The notes under the pieces are model-generated. The model saw nothing but the letters and a program-made list of their open reading frames with translations, had not been told where the DNA came from and ran no database searches. A stretch of 64,000 bases of DNA from Rhizobium tibeticum (GTDB lineage: Bacteria; Pseudomonadota; Alphaproteobacteria; Rhizobiales; Rhizobiaceae), in contig NZ_FOCV01000017.1 of the NCBI RefSeq assembly GCF_900110205.1, positions 1 to 64,000 of the forward strand. The letters are read 5' to 3'. The position numbers and the translations under genes were made by a program. Below are positions 24,681 through 34,000 of this stretch, piece by piece. Position 1 is the first letter of the stretch; every line of letters starts with the position of its first letter.

Positions 24681-27296
24681 ATGATTAGCATCACGATCGA
24701 TGAACAAACGCTGGAAGTGGAAGCTGGCTCTACGGTGCTGCAGGCCGCCGAGCGTTTGGGCATCGACATCCCGACGTTCTGTTACATGAAGCGGCTGCCA
24801 GCGCTCGCCTCGTGCCGCATGTGTCTGGTGGAGATCGAAGGGCAGCGGCGGTTGCAGCCGTCCTGTGCCACAATGGTTACGGACGGCATGGTGGTGCGGA
24901 CAAATACGCCGCTGATCGAGGAAACGCGCTCGTCCATGCTCGACATGCTGCTCGCCAACCACCCGCTCGACTGCCCGATATGCGATAAAGGCGGCGAGTG
25001 CGAGCTTCAGAACCAGGTGATGGCTTACGGGCCGCGCGAAAGCCGGTTCCGTGATGCCAAACGTGTGTTCCACTCCCAGGACATCCGCCTCAGCCCGGTC
25101 ATCATCATGAACGTCAACCGCTGTATCCAGTGCCAACGCTGCGTGCGGATGTGCGAGGAGGTGGTCGGCGCGGTCGCCTTGGGCACGATCGAAAAAGGTA
25201 TGGATACCGCCGTGACCGGCTTCGAGGGCAGTCTTGCGAGTTGCGACCAATGCGGCAATTGCGTCGAGGTCTGTCCGGTCGGCGCGCTAATGAGCTTCCC
25301 TTATCGCTACAAGGCGCGACCCTGGGATCTCGACGAGACCGACACGGTGTGCCCACATTGCGGCACCGGCTGCCAGCTGACGGTCGGCACCCGCAAGGGC
25401 GAGTTCATGCGGGTCCGCTCGAAGTGGGACGAGGGGCTCAACCGCGAAACGCTCTGCGTGCGGGGGCGCTTCGGACTCGATTTCGTCGCAAGCCTGGACC
25501 GGATTAAGCGGCCGATGGTCCGCCGAGATGGCGCCCTCGTTGCGGTTTCTTGGGACGAAGCGGGCACCTACCTGCGTCGGCGACTGTCGGGCGTCGAGAA
25601 AAAGGCTGCGGGCGGGCTTGCCTCGCCGCGTCTTCCCAACGAGGTGCTTTATCAGTTCCAGAAGCTGATGCGCACGGTGTTCCGGACAAACAATATTGAC
25701 TGCTCGTCGCGCTGGTCAACGCCCGTCGAGACATTGGGTCCGCTGGTGGCGGGCTTTTACACCCGCGCCCCGCTTCAAGAGGTGATCGGCGATGCCTGCG
25801 TGCTCGTCGTCGGCGGCAACGTGACGGAGGAGAACCCGGTCACCGAGTACCTCCTGCGCGATGGTGCACACCGGCGGCAGACCGGATTGCTCATGCTTTC
25901 GGCGCGGCCGTCCCGCCTGGACGCCGATGCGCGGGCGGTCGTTCGCGTTCTGCCGGGCGGTGAGGCCGCGAGCCTTGCCGCGGTGGTGGCCTCTGTCGTG
26001 GCGGCGGCCGGTCAGGACCTGCCGGACGACGTTCTTGCCGACATCGTTGCGACAACCGGCTGGCAACCCGCGTCCACCCATGGTGAGGAACAGGACCCTC
26101 TGGCCACGGCGCTTCTGGGGGGCCGGCGCGTCACCGTGCTTGTGAGCGTCGAAGTCCTTCGGTCTCAACACGCGCGCGCGGCCCTGCAGCAGCTTAACAA
26201 CCTTTTGCAGGTTCTCAGCCTGCTCGGCAAGGACCCGAAGATGCAGTTCCTCTTCGACCGTGCCAACCAGATGGGCGCCTGGGACATGGGGGTTCTGCCG
26301 TCGACGTTGCCGGGGTTGGGCGCGGTCGCCGATGGCGCGGCGCGCGCCGCTCTCGAGCGGGCCTGGAGCGCCGAGATCCCATCTGAAACAGGCGCCGATT
26401 TCGACGCCATGCTGGACCTCTGCAACCAGGGGCAGATGGGCGCACTCTATATAGCCGGAAGCGACCCCCTGATGTCGTATCCCGACCGGGCGTTCGTGCA
26501 GCGCGCACTTGGAGCCGCAGATCTCCTGATCGTGCAGGACGCGTTCCTCACGGATACGGCAGGCCTGGCCGACGTGGTGCTGCCCGCCGCGACTTATGGC
26601 GAGGAATCGGGCACTTTTACCAACAACGAAGGCCGGACCCAGAGGGTCTGCAAGTGCCGTGAGCCGGTCGCCGAGGCCCGAGGCAATCTGGCGATCTTCG
26701 ATTTTGTGGCAGCACTTCAAAGCCACGCGCTGCGGCCATCGGTTCAAACCGAGATTTTCGACGAGATTGCCCGGCTGGTTCCCGCTTACGAGGGCCTGAC
26801 GCAGGATGGGCTTGGCGCCGACGGAGTATTCACCAAGGCGGCTCTTGCGCCACCGGTTGGCAGGTTCTTCGCCCCGCCGCCTGTCCCCATTGCAACCGAT
26901 CGGCTCATGCTGGTCACTGGCAACTGCCTGTTCCACAATGGATATCTTTCCGAGCGCTCGGAAATCCTGAACACGGTCGCCGATGACCCCTATGTTGCGA
27001 TGGGCGCGTGGGACGCCGCACAACTTGGCCTCTCGGATGGCGATCCGGTGGTCGTGCGATCCGCCCAGCACGAACTGACGGCGAAGCTCAAGGTCGACTG
27101 GCGCTTTCCTCGGGGGCTCGTGTTCATTCCCGAAAACTACAAAGCCCTTCGCCTCAACAGCCTGATGCGGCGGGGCGAGTATCCATGTCCGGTGGAGGTT
27201 CAAAAGGCGCATGCGGCAGTCGAGATCACCCCTGTTGCCGGAGTCGGGGCGGAAGCCAAGACCCTCGGCCAAGACACCGCCGGCCGCTCACCCTGA
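24681..27296 (+). CDS. nuoG: NADH-quinone oxidoreductase subunit G with N7 cluster motif
   Basis: 871 aa; the ATG follows GAGGAGG. Fe-S ligands by position: [2Fe-2S] N1b C34, C45, C48, C62; His-Cys3 N5 H94, C98, C101, C107; two [4Fe-4S] sets C148/C151/C154/C158 and C188/C191/C194/C198; and an N7-type set C224, C227, C231, C259. The rest is a molybdopterin-oxidoreductase-like domain (about 220-690) and a dinucleotide-binding C-terminus, structural in complex I. The length and N7 motif resemble E. coli-type NuoG rather than the roughly 690-aa housekeeping alphaproteobacterial form, suggesting a separate evolutionary source for this cassette. Confidence 0.94.
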   Translation: MISITIDEQTLEVEAGSTVLQAAERLGIDIPTFCYMKRLPALASCRMCLVEIEGQRRLQPSCATMVTDGMVVRTNTPLIEETRSSMLDMLLANHPLDCPICDKGGECELQNQVMAYGPRESRFRDAKRVFHSQDIRLSPVIIMNVNRCIQCQRCVRMCEEVVGAVALGTIEKGMDTAVTGFEGSLASCDQCGNCVEVCPVGALMSFPYRYKARPWDLDETDTVCPHCGTGCQLTVGTRKGEFMRVRSKWDEGLNRETLCVRGRFGLDFVASLDRIKRPMVRRDGALVAVSWDEAGTYLRRRLSGVEKKAAGGLASPRLPNEVLYQFQKLMRTVFRTNNIDCSSRWSTPVETLGPLVAGFYTRAPLQEVIGDACVLVVGGNVTEENPVTEYLLRDGAHRRQTGLLMLSARPSRLDADARAVVRVLPGGEAASLAAVVASVVAAAGQDLPDDVLADIVATTGWQPASTHGEEQDPLATALLGGRRVTVLVSVEVLRSQHARAALQQLNNLLQVLSLLGKDPKMQFLFDRANQMGAWDMGVLPSTLPGLGAVADGAARAALERAWSAEIPSETGADFDAMLDLCNQGQMGALYIAGSDPLMSYPDRAFVQRALGAADLLIVQDAFLTDTAGLADVVLPAATYGEESGTFTNNEGRTQRVCKCREPVAEARGNLAIFDFVAALQSHALRPSVQTEIFDEIARLVPAYEGLTQDGLGADGVFTKAALAPPVGRFFAPPPVPIATDRLMLVTGNCLFHNGYLSERSEILNTVADDPYVAMGAWDAAQLGLSDGDPVVVRSAQHELTAKLKVDWRFPRGLVFIPENYKALRLNSLMRRGEYPCPVEVQKAHAAVEITPVAGVGAEAKTLGQDTAGRSP

Positions 27297-27310
27297 CCTG
27301 GCGGGTCTCG

Positions 27311-27751
27311 TCAGTGATATCTGGCCCCGCAGATGTAATCCTGCAACTCCTGCTCGGTGAGCTGCGCTTCGTCGAGCCTATGTTTGACCACATCACCGAT
27401 GCTGACCACGCCGACAACGTCGTCCCCATCCATGACCAGCACATGACGCGTACGCCGCTGAGTCATGATCTCCATCGCGACGGGCAGCAAATCCCGTGTC
27501 GAACAGGTCGCCACATTGCGGTTCATGATGTCCACGACCCGCATCGTCGCCGCCTCTGCCCCGTATTCCGCCACTGCATTGCAGCAATCCCGCTCCGACA
27601 GCGTACCCAGGTATTCGCCGTTCGATTTGCCGACGACGACAAAGCCGATATTGTTCTCGCGAAACAGCCTTAAGACTTCCACCATCGTCTGATCGCGAGT
27701 GACCGCGATGACACCGACACCCTTGTTCTTCATGATTTCGCCGACAAACAT
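27311..27751 (-). CDS. CBS-domain pair protein
   Basis: A 146-aa protein made of two CBS motifs: first about residues 5-65 (VGEIMKNKGVGVIAVTRDQTM), second about 75-132 (VVDIMNRNVATCSTRDLL, then GVVSIGDVVKHRLDEAQ). Such stand-alone pairs bind adenine nucleotides, including NAD-type ligands in some, and report energy charge. It lies 45 bases downstream of nuoI on the same strand, so it is probably cotranscribed with nuoHI, and ends 14 bases from the nuoG stop in a tail-to-tail arrangement. A role in regulating the complex is conjecture. Confidence 0.9.
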   Translation of the reverse strand: MFVGEIMKNKGVGVIAVTRDQTMVEVLRLFRENNIGFVVVGKSNGEYLGTLSERDCCNAVAEYGAEAATMRVVDIMNRNVATCSTRDLLPVAMEIMTQRRTRHVLVMDGDDVVGVVSIGDVVKHRLDEAQLTEQELQDYICGARYH

Positions 27752-27796
27752 CTGAGCCTCCTGTCTGCGCGCTTCGGTCTGACAGCTGGTGCGCGT

Positions 27797-28363
27797 TTAC
27801 GCTCGCCGGATATTCCGCCACCAGTTGTAGCCCTGCGTCTCTTTCGTCTCGACGAGCACGTCCTTCTTCGTATTCAAGCGCGCGGCAATCACGCCGCCGC
27901 CGGTCGCGGCCTTGCCCGGCTTGCCGAGCAGATCGTCACGTCCGACCACTAGGTCACGCGAGGAAAAACTCGAGAATTCGTACTGCTGGCCAAGCGCGAT
28001 CGCGTCCGCCGGGCAGGCATCCTCGCAAAGGCCGCAGAAGAGACACCGTGCTGTGTCGATCTCGAATTTTGCCGGGTGACGGTTGCCCTTTTCGTCCTCG
28101 TAGGGGATGACTTCGATGCAGTCGCAGGGACAAATTCGCGCGCAGAGTTCGCAGGCCACGCATTTGATCTCGCCCTCTTCGTCGCGCGTCAGAAAGTGAT
28201 GCCCGCGGTAACGGGGGTAGGGCAACCATTTTTCCTTGTCCGGATATTGCATGGTCACGGATCTGGAGAACATGTAGCTGAAGGTCAGAGCCAAGCCGCT
28301 GGCCAGATCGGCGAAGAACGTCCAGCCGATCCATGTTCCAATGCTGTCCCGTGCGCGCGACAT
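27797..28363 (-). CDS. nuoI: NADH-quinone oxidoreductase subunit I (N6a/N6b)
   Basis: A 188-aa 8Fe ferredoxin subunit. Ligands: C68, C71, C74, C78 in CVACELCARIC, and C107, C110, C113, C117 in CLFCGLCEDAC, carrying N6a and N6b, which pass electrons towards N2 in NuoB. Upstream of these is the family motif KEKWLPYPRYRGHHFL (about 43-58). The extra C80 and C82 also occur in homologues. It lies 30 bases after nuoH on the reverse strand, away from the other soluble subunits. Confidence 0.94.
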   Translation of the reverse strand: MSRARDSIGTWIGWTFFADLASGLALTFSYMFSRSVTMQYPDKEKWLPYPRYRGHHFLTRDEEGEIKCVACELCARICPCDCIEVIPYEDEKGNRHPAKFEIDTARCLFCGLCEDACPADAIALGQQYEFSSFSSRDLVVGRDDLLGKPGKAATGGGVIAARLNTKKDVLVETKETQGYNWWRNIRRA

Positions 28364-28393
28364 CGGCGCCCCACTACGGAGCCGCTGGGGCCC

Positions 28394-29380
28394 CTAAAAG
28401 AAAACAAGACCAGTTATGATTATGTTCGCCATCGACAAAGGAAGCAAGACTTTCCATCCGATCGCCATCAGCTGGTCGTAGCGGTAGCGAGGGAAAGTGA
28501 AGCGGAACCATATGAACAAATAGACGAAGAACGCGACCTTGAGCAGAAACCAGAGGAGGGGTGGCAAAGGGATCAGTACGCCGTTCCAGCCGCCGAAGAA
28601 CAGGATCACCACGAGGACCGACACCAGCAAGACGATGGCATATTCGCTGACCATAAAGAACGCAAACCGGATACCACTGTATTCGGTATGGAACCCGGCG
28701 CCGAGATCGCCTTCCGCTTCCGCCAGGTCGAAAGGAATGCGCTGTGCCTCGGCCAGTCCGGCGACGAAGAACACGAAAAATCCGATCGGTTGGTAGACGA
28801 TGTTCCAGACATCGGCTTGCGCTCGCACGATGTCGAGCAGGCTCATGGATTGCGCCAACATGACCACGCCGATCACCGCAAACCCCATTGGGATCTCGTA
28901 GCTTATCATCTGCGCGCAGGTCCTCAGGCTGCCCAGGACAGCGTATTTGCTGTTAGCGGCCCAGCCGCCGAAGATAACGCCATACACCTCGATCCCGATC
29001 ACTGCGAAGACGAAAAGGAGCGCCACATTCATGTTGGAAACGTAGAGCGTGACCTCGGCGCCGAAGACCGAGACGGTTTCGCCGAAGGGGATCGCGACGA
29101 ATACGACAAAGGGCGGAGCGAGCGCCAGGATGGGAGCCACTTTGAACAGGAAGCGATCAGCCTCGGCCGGGATGTGGTCCTCTTTGGTCAAGAGCTTGAT
29201 TCCGTCCGCTATCGGTTGCAGCAGCCCGTGCCACCCGACCCGCATCGGCCCCAGCCGTTGCTGCATGTGTCCGGCGATCTTGCGTTCCAGCCAGGTTAGA
29301 GGCAAGGGCAGCAGTAGCAGCATCGCAATCAGCAACGCGACCTTGACGACGATCAATCCGATGGCGACGATGAGTTCCAT
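28394..29380 (-). CDS. nuoH: NADH-quinone oxidoreductase subunit H
   Basis: A 328-aa membrane subunit with 8 TM helices forming the quinone chamber. Motifs: LTWLERKIAGHMQQRLGPMRVG (about residues 28-49), LLQPIADGIKLLTKED, and the acidic loop PFDLAEAEGDLGAGFHTEYSG, which lies between the quinone site and the E-channel. The final WFRFTFPRYRYDQLM is typical. It is the first gene of a reverse nuoH-nuoI-CBS operon. Confidence 0.95.
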   Translation of the reverse strand: MELIVAIGLIVVKVALLIAMLLLLPLPLTWLERKIAGHMQQRLGPMRVGWHGLLQPIADGIKLLTKEDHIPAEADRFLFKVAPILALAPPFVVFVAIPFGETVSVFGAEVTLYVSNMNVALLFVFAVIGIEVYGVIFGGWAANSKYAVLGSLRTCAQMISYEIPMGFAVIGVVMLAQSMSLLDIVRAQADVWNIVYQPIGFFVFFVAGLAEAQRIPFDLAEAEGDLGAGFHTEYSGIRFAFFMVSEYAIVLLVSVLVVILFFGGWNGVLIPLPPLLWFLLKVAFFVYLFIWFRFTFPRYRYDQLMAIGWKVLLPLSMANIIITGLVFF

Positions 29381-29784
29381 GATCCGCGGCTATTGTTCAC
29401 GGGTTGAAACACGCGACCGGAGTTTGGCTCCGGCCATGCACTGCGTAGTTTGCGCATTTGTCAGGCCACAGGATACAACGATGACACACGCCATACAATG
29501 CGACCACACTTATGGCGTCACAGGGATGCTGTGGTCGCACAGCTGTGCTTGATCAGGCGCCCCAGCGATCGAGCGCCTCGGTGTGCGATCGGACAACCTC
29601 TAACGGACCGTCGAGCCCCTGCATGACTTGGCGGGGAGGCACGGGTCGACTTTTGAATTAAATGTCGCTGGAGACAAGGATCGCCAGTGGTCGTTACACA
29701 TCGGCCTCTTGAAAGATCCCAAGACTACACCAGAACTTTAGCGTGTGCGTTGGCCCGCAGCAGCGCCACATTCAGGAGCCATCA
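29381..29784. other. Divergent intergenic region between nuoH and the RND efflux operon
   Basis: About 400 bases with no supported gene. It must contain the promoters of nuoHI and of the efflux adaptor. A 10-bp inverted repeat at 29499-29508/29530-29539 is the main structure seen. Confidence 0.5.
29499..29539. promoter_or_regulatory. 10-bp inverted repeat in the nuoH/efflux intergenic region
   Basis: TGCGACCACA (29499-29508) and its exact reverse complement TGTGGTCGCA (29530-29539) are separated by 21 bases, two helical turns. It may be an operator for either divergent operon. No T-run follows, so a terminator is unlikely. Confidence 0.4.
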
Positions 29785-31017
29785 ATGCTTTTGTCACAAA
29801 GAAGGCGCCTTTTTTTATTCACCCAGATGGCAGCTGTTGGCTTGGCGCTCGTTGCCTGCAACGAACAGAGTGCCCAAAAGAAGGCAGGCGCCGACGCAAA
29901 GCCGGAAGTCAGTGCGGTCACGCTACATCCACAATCCGTGACGATAACGGCAGAGGTCCCGGGCCGGACCGCAGCGTCGCTGATCGCCGAAGTCCGCCCA
30001 CAGGTCGGAGGCATTATCCGGGCCCGCAATTTCAGGGAAGGCAGCGAGGTCAACGCTGGAGACGTTCTCTACGAGATCGATCCCAGCGCCTATCAGGCAG
30101 CCTTCGACAGTGCAGTCGCGGGGCTGCAGAGAGCCGAGGGTGCTGTTCCCAGTGCCCAGGCCAAGGTAGACCGATATCAGGGCCTGACCTCCCAGTCAGT
30201 CGTCAGCAAGCAGGACCTCGACGATGCGCTGTCAACACTGGCGCAGGCGCGGGCCGATGTCGCCTCGGCCAAGGCAGCGCTCGAGACTGCCCGCATCAAT
30301 CTCGACTACACAAGAATCCGCGCGCCGATCTCGGGCCGCATCGACGCATCATCGGTTACAGTGGGCGCCTTGGTGACGGCTGAGCAGACGACGGCGCTCG
30401 CCACGATAAATCAGCTCGATCCGATCAACGTCGACGCCACCCAATCCAGCGCAAACCTACTGGCGGTCCGCCGAGCGATATCCGAGGGAAGAATAAAGAT
30501 CGTCGGCAACAACGTCTCGGTCAACCTCAGGCTTGAAGATGGATCGAAGTATCCCCTGCCTGGAACCTTCGAATTCTCTACAGCGGCTGTTTCGCAGACA
30601 CTAGGCACCGTGACTGCGCGTGCCACCTTCCCAAATCCCGATCGACTTCTTCTGCCCGGGATGTATGTCCGGGCAACAATCGAAGAGGGGATAGCCCCCA
30701 ATAGCTTTCTCGTGCCTCAGCGAGCTGTCACACGTGATGCGAAGGGCCAGCCACTCGCTTTGTTTGTGTCTTCAGATGGAAAGGTGCAGAGGCGGACGCT
30801 CTCAGTGCAAAGAAGCGTCGGCAATAGCTGGCTCGTTGCAGAAGGCATAACTGACGGCGACCGTGTTATCGTCGAAGGTCTGCAGCGTGTCCGGGACGGG
30901 CAAGATGTCAAGGTCGATGATGTGGTGATCGATGATGCGACCGGTCAGATCAATCAGGCGGCTGACACAAGCGCTGCTCCTGTGAAGGAAGCGGCCAACA
31001 CTCCTGTTTCCAAGTGA
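29785..31017 (+). CDS. RND efflux periplasmic adaptor lipoprotein (AcrA/MexA type)
   Basis: 410 aa from the ATG at 29785 (AGGAG 7 bases upstream; preferred over an in-frame start at 29743). The N-terminal signal ends in a lipobox LVAC (Cys about 25), so it is probably a lipoprotein. Then a lipoyl/barrel-sandwich half (GRTAASLIAEVRPQVGGII), an alpha-hairpin (about 90-150, QSVVSKQDLDDALSTLAQARAD), the second lipoyl half (IRAPISGRID), a beta-barrel and a membrane-proximal domain. It links the inner-membrane pump to an outer-membrane channel. The pump gene follows after 9 bases. Confidence 0.92.
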   Translation: MLLSQRRRLFLFTQMAAVGLALVACNEQSAQKKAGADAKPEVSAVTLHPQSVTITAEVPGRTAASLIAEVRPQVGGIIRARNFREGSEVNAGDVLYEIDPSAYQAAFDSAVAGLQRAEGAVPSAQAKVDRYQGLTSQSVVSKQDLDDALSTLAQARADVASAKAALETARINLDYTRIRAPISGRIDASSVTVGALVTAEQTTALATINQLDPINVDATQSSANLLAVRRAISEGRIKIVGNNVSVNLRLEDGSKYPLPGTFEFSTAAVSQTLGTVTARATFPNPDRLLLPGMYVRATIEEGIAPNSFLVPQRAVTRDAKGQPLALFVSSDGKVQRRTLSVQRSVGNSWLVAEGITDGDRVIVEGLQRVRDGQDVKVDDVVIDDATGQINQAADTSAAPVKEAANTPVSK

Positions 31018-31026
31018 GGTGATCAC

Positions 31027-34000
31027 GTGTCTCGGTTCTTCATTGCCAGGCCGGTGTTTGCCTGGGTCATCGCAATCGTCATCATGCTCGCGGGCATTTT
31101 GTCGATCACAACACTTTCCATCTCTCAATATCCGCAGATCGCGCCAACAACGGTAAGGATATCCGGAAATTATCCGGGCGCCGACGCACAAACGGTCGAA
31201 AACTCGGTAACGAAGGTCATCGAGCAGGGTATGACCGGTATCGACAATCTCGACTATATGGCGTCGACATCCCAGTCGACTGGTCAGGCGTCGATATCGC
31301 TCACCTTCACCAGTGCGGCAAATCCCGACGTGGCCCAGATGCAGGTGCAAAACAAGCTGCAGCTTGTCCAGGCACAGCTGCCACAAAGCGTTCAAAACAC
31401 TGGGCTGACGGTCACTAAATCCACATCCAACTTCCTGATGGTCATTGGTTTTGTCTCAACCGACGGGAAGCTGACGTCAACTGATCTCGCCGACTATGTC
31501 AACAGCTCGCTGAATGACACGTTGAAGCGGGTTGAAGGTGTTGGCGACACGCAGCTTTTCGGCTCGGGATACGCGATGCGCATCTGGGTGGATCCTGACA
31601 TGCTCGCGAAGTACTCGCTGATGGTCAGCAACGTCACCTCTGCTATCGAAGCGCAAAACACGCAGGTTGCCGCCGGTCAGATCGGCGCACTGCCGCAGCG
31701 CAAGGGCCAGCAACTCAACGCCACGGTTACTGCCAAGAGCCGCCTCCAGACGCCTGAGCAGTTCCAAAACATCATTCTCAAAAGTGACAGCAACGGCTCG
31801 CTCGTTCGTCTCAATGATGTCGCGACCGTGGAAATAGGAGCGGATAGCTACTCCAGCTTTAGTACCTACAACGGCAAACCCTCTGCCGGTCTTGCTATCA
31901 ACCTGGCCTCCGGCGCAAATGCGATTGACACGGCTGAGGCCGTTCAGTCGACGGTCGACAGCCTACGGGGGACCTTGCCGCCCAACGTCGAGGTTGTTTA
32001 CCCATACGACACGACGCCGTTCGTAAAGCTGTCGATCGAAGACGTCGTCAAGACCCTCATCGAAGCCATCGTGCTGGTCTTCCTCGTTATGTTCGTCTTT
32101 CTGCAAAATCTGCGGGCGACGATCATTCCGACACTTGCCGTACCGGTCGTGCTTCTCGGCACATTCGGGGTCCTTGCCTACTTCGGCTATTCGATCAACA
32201 CGCTGACGATGTTCGGCATGGTGCTTGCGATTGGGCTTCTCGTTGACGACGCCATCGTCGTCGTCGAAAACGTCGAGCGCGTCATGGAGGAGGAGGATCT
32301 CTCGCCAAGGGAGGCGACCATAAAGTCCATGGTCGAGATCACTGGCGCATTGATTGGTATCGCCACTGTCCTGTCTGCCGTGTTTATTCCGATGGCATTT
32401 TTTTCAGGCTCCGTCGGCATCATCTACCGCCAGTTCTCGGTGACCATCGTGTCGGCGATGCTGCTTTCCGTGATCGTCGCACTGGTCCTCACCCCGGCGC
32501 TATGCGCCACCGTCCTGAGGAAACCCAGGCACGGCGCCAAACAGCGCGGCGTGTTCGGGTTTTTCAACCGCAACTTCGAGCGCGGCACAACAGCATACCA
32601 ACGCGGCGTTGGAGGCATGCTGCGGCGCAGCGCTGTCTTCCTTTGCATTTTCCTCCTGATCGCTGCTTCCGTCGGTTACCTCTTCACACGATTGCCGAGT
32701 TCGTTCCTGCCCGAGGAAGATCAAGGAATCCTCATCACCAGCGTTCAGTTGCCGGTCGGCGCCACGGCGGATCGCACGCAGAAGGTGTTGCAGCAGGTTA
32801 CCGACCACTATCTCAACGATGAAAAGGACTACGTAACCGGTGTCATGGCAGTGGTTGGATTTGGCTTTGGTGGCCAAGGCCAAAATGTCGGCATCGCCTT
32901 CGTGAAGCTGAAGGATTTTTCCGAGCGGAGTACTCCCCAATCGAAGGCGCAAGCCGTCGCAGGGCGCGCGATGGCGGCTTTTTCCAAGATCAGGGACGGA
33001 AACGTGTTCGCTTTGGCGCCTCCGGCCATACCCGGCTTCGGCAACAATGCGGGCTTCGACTTTTACCTCAAGGATATGAATGCAACTGGTCATCAGCAAT
33101 TGATCGACGTCAGAAACCAACTGCTCGCCGCAGCTGGCAAGAGCAGCAAATTGAGCGGCACGCGCCCAAACGGGCAGGAAGATTCGCCGCAATATTCTGT
33201 CGACATAGATCAGGAAAAGGCGAGTGCACTTAACCTCGATCTTTCCGATATCGATACGACACTGTCGACGGCCTGGGGCGGCAATTATGTCAATGATTTC
33301 ATCGACCGGGGGCGCGTCAAGAAGGTCTATGTCCAGGCTGACAAGGAGTTTCGAATGCAGCCTGAGGACTTCGATCGTTGGTACGTCAAGAACTCCGACG
33401 ACGAAATGGTGCCATTCTCAGCCTTCGCAAGTGGACACTGGAAGTTTGGGTCGCCGCGCCTAGAACGCTACAACGGTTCGTCTGCGGTGGAAATTCAGGG
33501 GGCGTCAGCGACAGGTGTCTCATCCGGCGATGCCATGAACGAGATTGATGATCTGGTGGCTCAGTTACCGGAAGGCTTCAGCCACGAATGGACTGGCCTG
33601 TCGGCGCAGGAGCGCCTCTCAGGAAACCAGGCGACCCAGTTGTACGCTATCTCCATTCTCGTGGTGTTCCTGGCGCTGGCGGCATTGTATGAGAGCTGGT
33701 CGATCCCGGTTGCCGTCATGCTATCGGTCCCTATCGGTGTCTTTGGGGCCTTGCTTGCCGCTATCTTGTTCGGCCAGACCAATGACGTCTACTTCAAGGT
33801 GGGATTGCTGACGACAATTGGCCTCGCAGCCAAGAACGCGATTTTGATTGTCGAGTTTGCGATCGACCAGCAAAAAACGGGCAAGGATCTCTTCGCGGCC
33901 ACTCTTGAGGCCTCCCGGCAGCGTCTGCGGCCGATCCTCATGACCTCCTTGGCCTTTATTCTTGGGGTTTTGCCACTTGCCATTGCCAATGGGGCGGGAT

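Noticed and set aside
23784..25250. 488-aa minus-strand frame opposite nuoF/nuoG
   Set aside because: Antisense of highly conserved Fe-S subunits; no recognisable fold.
25716..27272. 518-aa minus-strand frame opposite nuoG
   Set aside because: Antisense of the molybdopterin-like domain; same reasoning.
28076..29299. 407-aa plus-strand frame opposite nuoH/nuoI
   Set aside because: Charged, His-rich composition typical of antisense to membrane proteins; nuoH and nuoI are unmistakable.
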